From assembly GCF_009758255.1 (NCBI RefSeq), contig NZ_WSEN01000006.1, forward strand, positions 1 to 64,000: a DNA stretch of 64,000 nucleotides, written 5' to 3'. This stretch comes from Microbacterium sp. MAH-37 (GTDB lineage: Bacteria; Actinomycetota; Actinomycetes; Actinomycetales; Microbacteriaceae). Shown one piece after another: positions 21,041 to 29,727 of the stretch. A program made the position numbers and the translations under genes. The stretch's first letter is position 1; each line of letters begins with the position of its first letter. The notes under the pieces are model-generated. The model did not search any database, was not told the origin of the DNA, and was given only the letters and a program-made list of their open reading frames with translations.

Positions 21041-22105
21041 ATGCACTGGGTGCTGCACGTCGACCTCGACCAGTTCATCGCTGCCGTCGAGGTGCTGCGG
21101 CGCCCGGAGCTCGCCGGCCTGCCGGTGATCGTGGGCGGACGCGGAGATCCCACCGAACGAGCGGTGGTCTCCACCGCGTCGTACGAGGCGCGCGCGTTCG
21201 GAGTCGGATCAGGGATGCCGCTGCGCATCGCGGCCCGTAAGGTACCGGACGCCGTGATCCTCCCCGTCGACGCGCCGGCGTACCTCGCCGCCTCCGAAGA
21301 GGTGATGGCGGAGCTGCGGGCGCGACCGGGCGCCGTCGTACAGGTGCTGGGCTGGGACGAGGCGTTCGTCGGCGTCGACACCGACGACCCCGAGGCGTAC
21401 GCCGTCGGTATCCAGCGGGCAGTACTCGACAGGACCGCGCTGCACTGCAGCGTCGGCATCGGCGACACCCTGGTGCGGGCGAAGATCGCGACCGGCTTCG
21501 GCAAGCCGCGCGGAGTGTTCCGGCTCACTGCGGAGAACTGGGGCGAGGTCATGGGAGAACGCGCGGTGATCGAGTTGTGGGGTGTCGGCTCGAAGGTGTC
21601 GAAGCGGCTGCTCGGTCTCGGCATCCGCACTGTCGCCGAGCTCGCCGCGGCACCGGAGGACGATCTCACGGCGGAGTTCGGCCCGCGGATGGGGCTCTGG
21701 TACCAGGAGCTCGGCCGCGGCGGGACCTCTGCGGTCGTCGACGACACACCATGGGTGCCGCGCGGCCACAGCAGGGAGACGACATATCAGACCGACCTCG
21801 CGGACCGAACCGAGATCGAACAGGCGGCGCTCGCGCTGCTGGACCAGGTGCTCGCGGATGTCGGCGAGGACGGGCGCCCGGTGGTGGGCCTCGGCCTGAA
21901 GGTGCGCTACGCGCCGTTCACCACGAAGACCTTCACGAAGCGCGTGCCATCGACCACCGATCGCGACGCCGTGATCGAGAAGGCGCGCGAGATGATCGCG
22001 AGGATCGACCCCGGGCGGCCGGTGCGGCTGCTCGGCATGCGCGCCGAGATGGCGATGCCGGACGACGCCAGGGACGGCCACACACCGACGCGCGGCGGCT
22101 GGTGA
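21041..22105 (+). CDS. Y-family DNA polymerase (DinB/Pol IV-like)
   Basis: The 354-residue product is a translesion polymerase. The N-terminal catalytic aspartate is in VLHVDLDQFIAAVE and the second acidic pair is in LGWDEAFVGVD, with a following CSVGIGDTLVRAKIATGFGKP block and helix-hairpin-helix near IRTVAELAAAPED. The little-finger domain follows to the end. No clear beta-clamp motif is visible at the C-terminus. The first ATG is used. It may be co-transcribed with cysE 36 bp upstream, though no functional link is apparent. Confidence 0.88.
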   Translation: MHWVLHVDLDQFIAAVEVLRRPELAGLPVIVGGRGDPTERAVVSTASYEARAFGVGSGMPLRIAARKVPDAVILPVDAPAYLAASEEVMAELRARPGAVVQVLGWDEAFVGVDTDDPEAYAVGIQRAVLDRTALHCSVGIGDTLVRAKIATGFGKPRGVFRLTAENWGEVMGERAVIELWGVGSKVSKRLLGLGIRTVAELAAAPEDDLTAEFGPRMGLWYQELGRGGTSAVVDDTPWVPRGHSRETTYQTDLADRTEIEQAALALLDQVLADVGEDGRPVVGLGLKVRYAPFTTKTFTKRVPSTTDRDAVIEKAREMIARIDPGRPVRLLGMRAEMAMPDDARDGHTPTRGGW

Positions 22106-22109
22106 GGGC

Positions 22110-22460
22110 TCAGGAGGCCACGACCATGCCTCCGCTGTGGACCGGTCGGATCTCCACCGCCCCGCCGGCGAGCACCGCGGGGTTGTTCCGCGCCAGACGC
22201 GCGGCCTCGTCGATGTCGGCCGCCTCGATGACGTAGAAGCCCGCGACGATGTCACCGTCCGGCCGATGCACGCCCTCGACGGAACCCGACCTCCTGACCG
22301 TCTTCGCGAACTCCTTCGGAGTCAGCGCATAAGCGAGGCTCATCCTGCCGCTGGCGACGAGCGCCTCGTAGTCGTCATCGCACTCCTTGAGCTCCTCCGG
22401 CGTCGCGTCCGGTGCATGGGCGGAATCGGAGACATGGATGAGGACGGCGAACTGGGGCAT
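22110..22460 (-). CDS. YCII-related domain protein
   Basis: The 116-residue product has the YCII fold pattern: MPQFAVLIHVSD at the start, the GVHRPDGDIVAGFYVIEA core, and a closing AARLARNNPAV...VEIRPV. In actinobacteria such proteins are often encoded near ECF sigma factors and called DGPF-domain proteins. Their role is unknown. It converges on the DinB-like gene with a 4-bp gap. Confidence 0.8.
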   Translation of the reverse strand: MPQFAVLIHVSDSAHAPDATPEELKECDDDYEALVASGRMSLAYALTPKEFAKTVRRSGSVEGVHRPDGDIVAGFYVIEAADIDEAARLARNNPAVLAGGAVEIRPVHSGGMVVAS

Positions 22461-22479
22461 GGCATCTCCTGAGGTCGAC

Positions 22480-22504
22480 GGGCAGGCCGAGCCTAGCGCT
22501 GCCC
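22480..22504 (-). terminator. hairpin downstream of prfA
   Basis: GGGCAG (22480-22485) pairs with CTGCCC (22499-22504), with a 13-base loop. It lies 26 bases past the prfA stop and before the YCII gene on the same strand. The stem is short and has no T-tract. Confidence 0.4.
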
Positions 22505-22529
22505 TCCGACGAAGCGGTAGGACCCGCCG

Positions 22530-23603
22530 TCAGGAGCCGACGGCGCCGAGGCGCTCCGCCTCGTCCGCCTCGATGCAGGAGGCGATCACGGGGGCGAGCG
22601 CGCCGTCCATCACCTGGTCGAGGTTGTACGCCTTGTACCCGGTGCGGTGATCCGCGATCCGGTTCTCCGGGAAGTTGTACGTGCGGATCCGCTCGGAGCG
22701 GTCCATACCGCGGATCTGGCTCTTCCTCGCATCCGAGGCCGCGGCGGCGAGCTCCTCCTGCTGCTTGGCGAGCAGCCGCGCGCGCAGCACGCGCATGCCC
22801 GCCTCGCGGTTCTGCAGCTGGGACTTCTCGTTCTGCATCGACACCACGATGCCGGTGGGCACGTGCGTGATGCGCACCGCGGAGTCCGTGGTGTTCACGG
22901 ACTGGCCGCCTGGTCCAGACGAACGGAACACGTCGATCTTCAGATCGTTCTGATCGATCTGGATCTCCTCGGGCTCGTCCACCTCGGGGAACACCAGTAC
23001 ACCGGTGGTCGACGTGTGGATGCGGCCCTGCGACTCCGTCGCCGGCACGCGCTGCACGCGGTGCACACCGCCCTCGTACTTCAGGTGCGCCCAGACGCCC
23101 TGGGCGGGGTCGGTCGAGGTCCCCTTGATCGCGACCTGGACGTCCTTGTAACCGCCGAGGTCGGACTCGTTGCGCTCCAGCAGCTCGGTCTTCCAGCCCA
23201 TGGATGCCGCGTACTGGATGTACATCCGCAGCAGGTCGGCGGCGAACAGCGCCGACTCGGCACCGCCCTCCCCCGCCTTGATCTCCATGATCACGTCACG
23301 GGCGTCATCCGGGTCGCGCGGGATCAGCAGCCGGCGCAGCCGCTCCTGCGCGGCCTGCAGCCCCTCCTCCAGCGCGGGCACCTCATCGGCGAACGCGCTG
23401 TCCTCGCGAGCGAGTTCGCGCGCGGCATCCAGATCATCGGATGCCGCCGACCAGGCGTCGTACGCCGCGACGATGCGCGACAGCTCGGCGTAGCGCCGGT
23501 TCACGCGCTTGGCGCGCGCGGCATCGGCGTGCACCGCCGGGTCGGAGAGCTCCTCCTGCACCCGGCGGTGCTCGTCGATCAGCCCCTGGACGGACTCGAA
23601 CAC
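22530..23603 (-). CDS. prfA: peptide chain release factor 1
   Basis: The 357-residue product ends translation at UAA and UAG. The GGQ motif that enters the peptidyl transferase centre is in [15 protein letters not shown] (near residue 225). The codon-recognition loop should be the PAT-type motif; here [10 protein letters not shown] is visible, which identifies RF1 and not RF2. Length is normal. It follows rho by 4 bp on the minus strand, and no rpmE lies between them, unlike M. tuberculosis. The glutamine is the target of PrmC encoded at 18511-19368. Confidence 0.96.
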   Translation of the reverse strand: MFESVQGLIDEHRRVQEELSDPAVHADAARAKRVNRRYAELSRIVAAYDAWSAASDDLDAARELAREDSAFADEVPALEEGLQAAQERLRRLLIPRDPDDARDVIMEIKAGEGGAESALFAADLLRMYIQYAASMGWKTELLERNESDLGGYKDVQVAIKGTSTDPAQGVWAHLKYEGGVHRVQRVPATESQGRIHTSTTGVLVFPEVDEPEEIQIDQNDLKIDVFRSSGPGGQSVNTTDSAVRITHVPTGIVVSMQNEKSQLQNREAGMRVLRARLLAKQQEELAAAASDARKSQIRGMDRSERIRTYNFPENRIADHRTGYKAYNLDQVMDGALAPVIASCIEADEAERLGAVGS

Positions 23604-23607
23604 GATG

Positions 23608-25647
23608 TCAGCGGATGCTGTTCTCGTGCCCGTGGCTGTGGCCGGTCGCCGGCGGAGCGGGGATCGACTTCTGCATCTGAACGAGGAACTCCACGTTCGA
23701 GCTGGTCTCCTTGAGCTTGCCGAGCACGACCTCGAGGGCCTGCTGCGGGTCGAGGCCGGCCAGGGCGCGACGCAGCTTCCAGGTGATCTTGACCTCGTCG
23801 GGCGAGAGCAGCATCTCCTCGCGGCGGGTGCTCGACGCGTTGACGTCGACCGCAGGGAAGATGCGCTTGTCGGCCAGCGCGCGCGACAGACGCAGCTCGC
23901 TGTTGCCGGTGCCCTTGAACTCCTCGAAGATGACCTCGTCCATCTTGGATCCGGTCTCCACCAGCGCGGTGGCGAGGATGGTCAGCGAACCGCCGTTCTC
24001 GATGTTGCGCGCGGCTCCGAAGAAGCGCTTCGGGGGGTACAGCGCCGAAGCGTCGACACCACCGGTGAGCACGCGGCCCGAGGTCGGGGTCGACACGTTG
24101 TAGGCCCGGCCCAGACGGGTGATCGAGTCGAGCAGCACCACGACGTCGCGACCCAGCTCGACCAGGCGCTTGGCGCGCTCGATCGCGAGCTCCGCGACCG
24201 TGGTGTGATCCTCGGCGGGGCGGTCGAAGGTCGAGGCGATGACCTCGCCCTTCACCGAACGCTGCATGTCGGTGACCTCTTCCGGTCGCTCGTCCACCAG
24301 GACGACCATGAGGTGCACCTCGGGGTTGTTGTGCGCGATCGCGTTCGCGATCTGCTGCAGCACGATCGTCTTGCCGGCCTTCGGAGGCGCGACGATCAGG
24401 CCGCGCTGACCCTTGCCGATCGGGGCGACGAGGTCGATGATCCGCTGGGTCAGCTTCTCGGGCGCCGTCTCCAGGCGCAGACGCTCCTGCGGGTACAGCG
24501 GGGTGAGCTTGCCGAACTCCACGCGGGTGCCGGCGTCGTCGGTGGACAGGCCGTTGATCGAGTCGACCTTCACCAGGGCGTTGTACTTCTGGCGGCCCTG
24601 CTGCTCGCCCTCCCGCGGCTGCTTGATGGCACCGACCACGGCGTCGCCCTTGCGCAGGTTGTACTTCTTCACCTGGCCGAGCGACACATACACGTCGGTC
24701 GGGCCGGGCAGGTAGCCGCTGGTGCGGACGAAGGCGTAGTTGTCGAGCACGTCGAGGATGCCGGCGACGGGGATGAGCACGTCATCCTCACCGATCTCGG
24801 TCTCGAACTCGTCGGTGGTCTGGTTGCTGCCGCCGCGGCGCTTGTTGCGCTGGCGGGAGCGGCCGCCTGCCTGCTCGTCATCGGCGGAGGAGGACTGCTG
24901 CTGCTCCTGCTGACCGCCCTGGGTGCTCTGACCGCCACGGCCGCGGTTGCGGCTGCGGTTGCGGGTACGGCCACGGCCGGAGCCCTCCTCGCCGTCGCCG
25001 GAGTCCTTGTTCTCGGCGTTCTGCTCAGCGGGCTTCTCGCCCTGCGCGGGGCCGGAGTCGGACGACTCGGCTGCCGCGGTCTCACCATCGGCGGACTGCT
25101 GCTCGGCCTTCTTGCCGCGGCGGCGGGCCGGCTTCGCGGTCTCACCCTCGGCACTCTCACCCTCGGCGGCGGGCTTCTCCGCAGCCGGCTCGGTCTTCTG
25201 CTCTGCCGCCTCGGCCGCAGGAGCGGCCTTCGACGAGGCGCGGCGCGACGAGGCGCGCTTCGCAGGTGCCTCGGCAGCGGGCGCGTCGGCAGCGGATGCC
25301 TCGGCAGCCGGCTCGACCACGGCGGTGGACGCGATGTCGAGGGTGTCGCCCTCGGGCGCGGCATCCGCCTTCTTGGCTCGGCTGCGCGTCGGGCGCTTCG
25401 CCTTCGGCGCCTCGGCCGGGGCCTCGGCGTTCGCCTCAGCGGCCGGAGCGGCGGCCTCGGCCGGCGCAGACGCTGTGGCCTCGGCCTTCTCGGCGGCCTT
25501 CGCCGCGGCGGTCGCCGTGGTGGCGCGGCGCGGGGCCCGCTTGCGCGGTGCCTCGGTGGCCGGAGCGTCGGCAGCGGCCGGGGTGGATGCGGGGGCGTCG
25601 TTCACCGGCGCCGTCTGGTCGTTCTGGGTCTCGGAGAAGTTCTCCAC
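23608..25647 (-). CDS. rho: transcription termination factor Rho with long disordered N-terminus
   Basis: The 679-residue hexameric RNA helicase ends transcription. Its C-terminal half has the RNA-binding domain, the P-loop [15 protein letters not shown], Walker [16 protein letters not shown] and the R-loop. Before it lie about 270 residues of low complexity: Ala/Glu/Lys-rich repeats ([19 protein letters not shown]) and an Arg/Gly/Gln-rich stretch ([14 protein letters not shown]). E. coli Rho has 419 residues. Such inserts are known in high-GC actinobacteria and bind RNA without cofactors. The GTG at 25647 has a GGGAG seven bases upstream. The leader of 178 bp includes a small hairpin. Confidence 0.95.
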   Translation of the reverse strand: MENFSETQNDQTAPVNDAPASTPAAADAPATEAPRKRAPRRATTATAAAKAAEKAEATASAPAEAAAPAAEANAEAPAEAPKAKRPTRSRAKKADAAPEGDTLDIASTAVVEPAAEASAADAPAAEAPAKRASSRRASSKAAPAAEAAEQKTEPAAEKPAAEGESAEGETAKPARRRGKKAEQQSADGETAAAESSDSGPAQGEKPAEQNAENKDSGDGEEGSGRGRTRNRSRNRGRGGQSTQGGQQEQQQSSSADDEQAGGRSRQRNKRRGGSNQTTDEFETEIGEDDVLIPVAGILDVLDNYAFVRTSGYLPGPTDVYVSLGQVKKYNLRKGDAVVGAIKQPREGEQQGRQKYNALVKVDSINGLSTDDAGTRVEFGKLTPLYPQERLRLETAPEKLTQRIIDLVAPIGKGQRGLIVAPPKAGKTIVLQQIANAIAHNNPEVHLMVVLVDERPEEVTDMQRSVKGEVIASTFDRPAEDHTTVAELAIERAKRLVELGRDVVVLLDSITRLGRAYNVSTPTSGRVLTGGVDASALYPPKRFFGAARNIENGGSLTILATALVETGSKMDEVIFEEFKGTGNSELRLSRALADKRIFPAVDVNASSTRREEMLLSPDEVKITWKLRRALAGLDPQQALEVVLGKLKETSSNVEFLVQMQKSIPAPPATGHSHGHENSIR

Positions 25648-25749
25648 GAGTACTCCCTCATATGTCGTGGGAAATGAGCAATCCTGAGCGCACAGCGATG
25701 CTGAGCGCGTTGCACGCACAGGCGACGAACGCCAGCCAGCCGGAACCAC

Positions 25750-25767
25750 GAAGGAACGGATTCCTTC
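25750..25767 (-). terminator. hairpin between thrB and rho
   Basis: GAAGGAA and TTCCTTC pair around a CGGA loop in the 178-bp gap between the thrB stop and the rho start. It could end the lysA-hom-thrB operon or lie in the rho leader, where Rho autoregulation occurs in other bacteria. The stem is only 7 bp and the choice is not settled. Confidence 0.4.
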
Positions 25768-25825
25768 TCAGACCGGGGAACACGTGCGGATCTCGCAGAT
25801 GTGCGATGGGGCCAGATTCACGAAG

Positions 25826-26821
25826 TTACGTGGAGCCCTCCGCTCGGTTCCTTACTGTACCACCCCGCACGTCGACCGCGAGCATGTGTGCGGTCCACGG
25901 GGTGTCCGTGACGGAATCCGCCAGTTCGACGGCGTCCTGGCGGTTGCCCGGACCGTCGGCGAGCACGAGCACGCTCGGGCCCGCGCCCGAAACGACGGCC
26001 GCGAAGCCCGCCTGGCGGAGCGACTGCACCAGGCGCAGCGTCTCCGGCATCGCAGGTCCGCGATAGTCCTGGTGCAGCCGGTCTGCCGTGGCGTCCAGGA
26101 GCAGCTCAGGGCTCTGCGTCAGCGCCGCGACCAGGAGGGCCGAGCGCGACACGTTGAAGACGGCGTCCTCGCGCGGGACCTGCGGCGGCTGCAGCGACCT
26201 GGCCAGCGACGTCGACATCGTGAACCCCGGGACGAACACCACCGGTGCGACACCGCGGTGCACGAGCAGCTTCTTGTGCGCGGGGCCGCGGTCGCCGATC
26301 CACGCGATCGTGAGCCCGCCGAACAGCGCAGGGGCCACGTTGTCGGGGTGTCCCTCGAGCTCGGTCGCCAGCCGCAGCAGGGTCTCGTCGTCGAGTTCGA
26401 CGTCACCGGCGAGCAGGCCCTTCGCCGCGAGGATACCCGCGGTCACCGCCGCGCCGGAGGAGCCGAGACCGCGGCCGTGCGGCACGCCGTTGTCGGCGAC
26501 GACACGCAGCCCGGGCAACGACCGTCCGGCATCCGCGAAGACGTGCGCGATCGAGCGCACGACGAGATTCGTGGCATCCGTCGGGATCTCGTCCGCGCCG
26601 GAGCCGGACACCTCGATCTCGAGGCGGTCGTCGGCGAACGACGACACCTGCAGGTGGTCGTAGATGCTCAGAGCCAGGCCGAGGGTGTCGAAACCAGGGC
26701 CGAGGTTCGCGCTGGTCGCCGGCACGGTGACGTCGACCGTGCGCAGCGCTCCCGCAACGGGTTCGCCGGCGGACGGTTCGGTCGGCTCCGCGCCGGGGAC
26801 AGCGGTGACGCCCACGGTCAC
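25826..26821 (-). CDS. thrB: homoserine kinase
   Basis: The 331-residue GHMP kinase phosphorylates homoserine for threonine synthesis. The glycine-rich ATP motif is PHGRGLGSSGAAVTAGI (near residue 125), preceded by PATSANLGPGFDTLGLAL. The first 25 residues (TVGVTAVPGAEPTEPSAG) are extra. The GTG start overlaps the hom stop by 4 bp. ThrC, which would follow in many actinobacteria between hom and thrB, is not in this cluster. Confidence 0.95.
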   Translation of the reverse strand: MTVGVTAVPGAEPTEPSAGEPVAGALRTVDVTVPATSANLGPGFDTLGLALSIYDHLQVSSFADDRLEIEVSGSGADEIPTDATNLVVRSIAHVFADAGRSLPGLRVVADNGVPHGRGLGSSGAAVTAGILAAKGLLAGDVELDDETLLRLATELEGHPDNVAPALFGGLTIAWIGDRGPAHKKLLVHRGVAPVVFVPGFTMSTSLARSLQPPQVPREDAVFNVSRSALLVAALTQSPELLLDATADRLHQDYRGPAMPETLRLVQSLRQAGFAAVVSGAGPSVLVLADGPGNRQDAVELADSVTDTPWTAHMLAVDVRGGTVRNRAEGST

Positions 26822-28131
26822 TCGCCCTCGACGCGCAGCACGGACACCACGCGCTCGACGACGTCACTGGCGGCGAGGCTGTCGACTGTCGCGCTGAGCG
26901 CCTGCTCCGCCGCGCGGTGCGTGCCGATGATCAGGCGGGCGGTGCCGCCTTCCTCGCCGTTGGGCTCTGCCACCGTCTGCAGCACCGTCGCGACCGAGAC
27001 GCCGCCCTCGCTGAGCAGGCCGGCGACCGTGGCCAGCACGCCCGGGGCGTCCGAGACCTCGAGCGTGATCTGATAGCGCGTGGTCACGTGCCCGATCGGC
27101 ACGATCGGCAGGTTCGCCCTGGTGGACTCCCCCACTCCCGTGCCCCCGGCGATGTGCCGGCGAGCGGCGGAGACGACGTCGCCGAGCACGGCAGACGCGG
27201 TCTGCACGCCGCCGGCGCCGGCGCCGTAGAACATCAGGGGTCCGGCGGCCTCCGCCTCGACGAACACGGCGTTGTTGGCGCCGTGCACCGAGGCGAGCGG
27301 GTGCGAGCGCGGCACCAGTGCCGGATAGACGCGCACCGAGATCGACTCTGCGCCCTCGTCGACCAGGCGCTCGCAGACGGCGAGCAGCTTGATCACGAAG
27401 CCGGCGTCGCGCGCCTCCTCGATCATGTCCGCAGTGATGGCCGTGATGCCCTCGCGGTGCACGGTCTCGAGCGGCACCGCGGTGTGGAAGGCGAGGGATG
27501 CCAGGATCGCCGCCTTCTGCGCGGCGTCGTAGCCCTCCACGTCGGCCGTGGGGTCGGCTTCGGCGTAGCCCAGACGCTGTGCGTCGGCGAGCACGTCGGC
27601 GAAGTCGGCGCCCTCGGAATCCATCCGGTCGAGGATGTAGTTCGTGGTGCCGTTGACGATGCCCATGATCCGCACCACGCGGTCGCCGGCGAGGGAGTCT
27701 CGCAGCGGCCGGATGATCGGGATCGCCCCGGCGGCGGCGGCCTCGTAGTAGACCGAGGCGCCGACGCGATCGGCGGCCTCGAAGACCTCCGGACCGTGCG
27801 TCGCGAGCAGCGCCTTGTTCGCCGTGACGACGTCGGCCCCTGAACCGAGGGCGAGCAGCGTGTGCGCACGGGCCGGCTCGATGCCGCCCATCAGCTCGAC
27901 GACGATGTCCGCACCGGTGATCAGCGCCTCGGCGTCTGTCGTGAACAGCTCGCGCGGGAGGGCGACGTCACGGGGTGCGTCCAGGTTGCGCACGGCGATG
28001 CCCGCCAGTTCGAGCTCGGCGCCCGCCCGGTCGGCGAGCTCGTCGCCGTGCCGCAGCAGGAGTCCTGCCACCTGGGATCCCACGGCTCCGGCGCCCAGCA
28101 GCGCCACTCGAAGTCGTCGGTACTCTGTCAT
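26818..28131 (-). CDS. hom: homoserine dehydrogenase
   Basis: The 437-residue enzyme reduces aspartate semialdehyde to homoserine. It has the NAD(P) motif VALLGAGAVGSQVA, the central catalytic block (EGYDAAQKAAILASLAF), and a C-terminal ACT domain beginning YQITLEVSDAPGVLATVAGL that binds threonine for feedback control in the family. It overlaps lysA by 4 bp upstream and thrB by 4 bp downstream, forming one unit for the aspartate-family pathway. Confidence 0.96.
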   Translation of the reverse strand: MTEYRRLRVALLGAGAVGSQVAGLLLRHGDELADRAGAELELAGIAVRNLDAPRDVALPRELFTTDAEALITGADIVVELMGGIEPARAHTLLALGSGADVVTANKALLATHGPEVFEAADRVGASVYYEAAAAGAIPIIRPLRDSLAGDRVVRIMGIVNGTTNYILDRMDSEGADFADVLADAQRLGYAEADPTADVEGYDAAQKAAILASLAFHTAVPLETVHREGITAITADMIEEARDAGFVIKLLAVCERLVDEGAESISVRVYPALVPRSHPLASVHGANNAVFVEAEAAGPLMFYGAGAGGVQTASAVLGDVVSAARRHIAGGTGVGESTRANLPIVPIGHVTTRYQITLEVSDAPGVLATVAGLLSEGGVSVATVLQTVAEPNGEEGGTARLIIGTHRAAEQALSATVDSLAASDVVERVVSVLRVEGE

Positions 28132-29588
28132 CTCTCTCCTTCGGAACTGTGCGGCTGTTCTCCTGCGGAGGCGGGCGAGCGCTCGGCACCGGATTCGACA
28201 TCCGGGATGCCGGCATCGCGGGAAAGCAGGTCGGCCACGGTCTCACCGCGCACGATCACCCGTGCCGCTCCGTCGCGCACGGCGACGATCGGCGGACGCG
28301 GGACGTGGTTGTAGTTGCTCGACAGCGGGGCGCAGTAGGCGCCGGTCGCGGGGACCGCGAGCAGATCACCGGGTGCCGCGTCGGACGGCAGGTACTCGTG
28401 GTCCACCACGATGTCGCCGGACTCGCAGTGCTTGCCGACGACGCGTGACAGCACGGGCTCTCCGTCGCCGTCGCGGGAGGCCAGTCGTGCCGAGAACTGT
28501 GCGCCGTACAGTGCGGTGCGGGCGTTGTCGCTCATGCCGCCGTCGACGCTGAGGTAGCGACGGCTGCCGTTCTCGAGGACGACGTCCTTGATGGTGCCGA
28601 TCTCGTAGAGCGTGACGCCGGCATTGCCGATGATCGCGCGACCGGGCTCGAAAGACAGCGCTGGCACGTCGATGCCGCGCGCCGCGCAGCCTTCGGCGAC
28701 GGCGGCGACGATCCCCTCGGCGAGCTCGGCGACCGGGGCGGGATCGTCCACACGCGTGTACGCGATGCCGAAGCCGCCGCCGAGGTTCAGCTGAGGGACG
28801 GGTCCACCCTCGAGCAGCTCGGCGTGCAGATCCAGCACGCGCGACGCCGACTCGCGGAAGCCGGCCACGCCGAAGATCTGCGAGCCGATGTGGCAGTGCA
28901 GTCCGACGAACTCCAGACCGGGCAGGTCGCGGATGCGGGCGACCACGGCTGCGGCATCCGACAGCGGCAGGCCGAACTTCTGGTCCTCGTGCGCGGTGGC
29001 GAGGAAGTCGTGCGTCTCGGCGTGCACGCCGCTGTTCACCCGCAGCATCACGCGCTGCACGGTGCCGGTGCGCGCGGTGATCGCCGCGAGGCGCTCGATC
29101 TCGATCGCGCTGTCGATGATGATCGTGCCGACACCGGCCTCGACGGCGCTCTCGAGCTCGGCGACCGACTTGTTGTTGCCGTGGAATCCGATGTGCGACG
29201 GCTCGACGGAGGCGGCGAGCGCGACCTGCAGCTCACCGCCGGTGCAGACGTCGACGTTCAGCCGCTCCTCGACCATCCACCGCGCGACCGCGGTGGAGAG
29301 GAACGCCTTGCCTGCGTAGTAGATGCGCACGCTCGTGCCGTGCGCGGCGGCGGCGCTCTCGAACGCGTCGCGCAGCGCTGTGGCGCGACGGCGCACCTCG
29401 CCCTCGTCGATCACCAGCACCGGCGTGCCGTACGAGCGGACCAGATCACCGACGGCCACCCCGCCGATCACGAGGGCTCCGTCCGCGTCGCGGTGCGCGG
29501 ATGCCGGCCACACCCCCGCCGCGAGATCATCGGGATCGTCGGGCACTGCCAGCCAATCGGGGGCGAGCGCGGTAGGGGCGGAATGCAC
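28128..29588 (-). CDS. lysA: diaminopimelate decarboxylase
   Basis: The 486-residue PLP enzyme decarboxylates meso-diaminopimelate to lysine. The PLP lysine is in YYAGKAFLSTAVARW (near residue 80), followed by GFHGNNKS, HCHIGSQIF and the C-terminal CESGD and GAYC motifs. The start is uncertain. The GTG at 29588 gives the usual N-terminus (SAPTALAPDWLAVP), but GTG at 29636 is in frame and neither has a good Shine-Dalgarno sequence. It overlaps hom by 4 bp. Confidence 0.94.
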   Translation of the reverse strand: MHSAPTALAPDWLAVPDDPDDLAAGVWPASAHRDADGALVIGGVAVGDLVRSYGTPVLVIDEGEVRRRATALRDAFESAAAAHGTSVRIYYAGKAFLSTAVARWMVEERLNVDVCTGGELQVALAASVEPSHIGFHGNNKSVAELESAVEAGVGTIIIDSAIEIERLAAITARTGTVQRVMLRVNSGVHAETHDFLATAHEDQKFGLPLSDAAAVVARIRDLPGLEFVGLHCHIGSQIFGVAGFRESASRVLDLHAELLEGGPVPQLNLGGGFGIAYTRVDDPAPVAELAEGIVAAVAEGCAARGIDVPALSFEPGRAIIGNAGVTLYEIGTIKDVVLENGSRRYLSVDGGMSDNARTALYGAQFSARLASRDGDGEPVLSRVVGKHCESGDIVVDHEYLPSDAAPGDLLAVPATGAYCAPLSSNYNHVPRPPIVAVRDGAARVIVRGETVADLLSRDAGIPDVESGAERSPASAGEQPHSSEGER

Positions 29589-29653
29589 GGGGCAGGACAC
29601 CAATCGTGGGAGGGATCCTCGGACGGAACAGTGCACGCCGCGAGGTTCCCCCG

Positions 29654-29686
29654 ATTCTAGGGCACCCCCGAGTCCACCCCTGTCAA
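29654..29686 (-). promoter_or_regulatory. candidate lysA promoter with a long spacer
   Basis: On the minus strand a perfect TTGACA (29681-29686) is followed by TAGAAT (29654-29659), each a close sigma-70 match. The spacer is 21 bases, longer than the usual 16-18, so the promoter would be weak unless an activator twists the DNA, or the -35 is a different hexamer. Transcription would start near 29647. Confidence 0.4.
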
Positions 29687-29714
29687 GCCCTCCGCTTCAT
29701 GACAGACCCTTGGG

Positions 29715-29720
29715 TAAGGT
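29715..29720 (+). promoter_or_regulatory. -10 box for the BrkB-type gene
   Basis: TAAGGT lies seven bases before the ATG at 29728, so transcription would start at or next to the start codon. There is no Shine-Dalgarno sequence and no clear -35, so a leaderless mRNA is likely. Confidence 0.35.
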
Positions 29721-29727
29721 GGCGCCG

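Noticed and set aside
23509..25677. A 722-residue open frame on the plus strand opposite rho.
   Set aside because: It is antisense to a strongly supported rho gene. Its Leu/Gly/Arg-rich product reflects GC bias in the third codon position.
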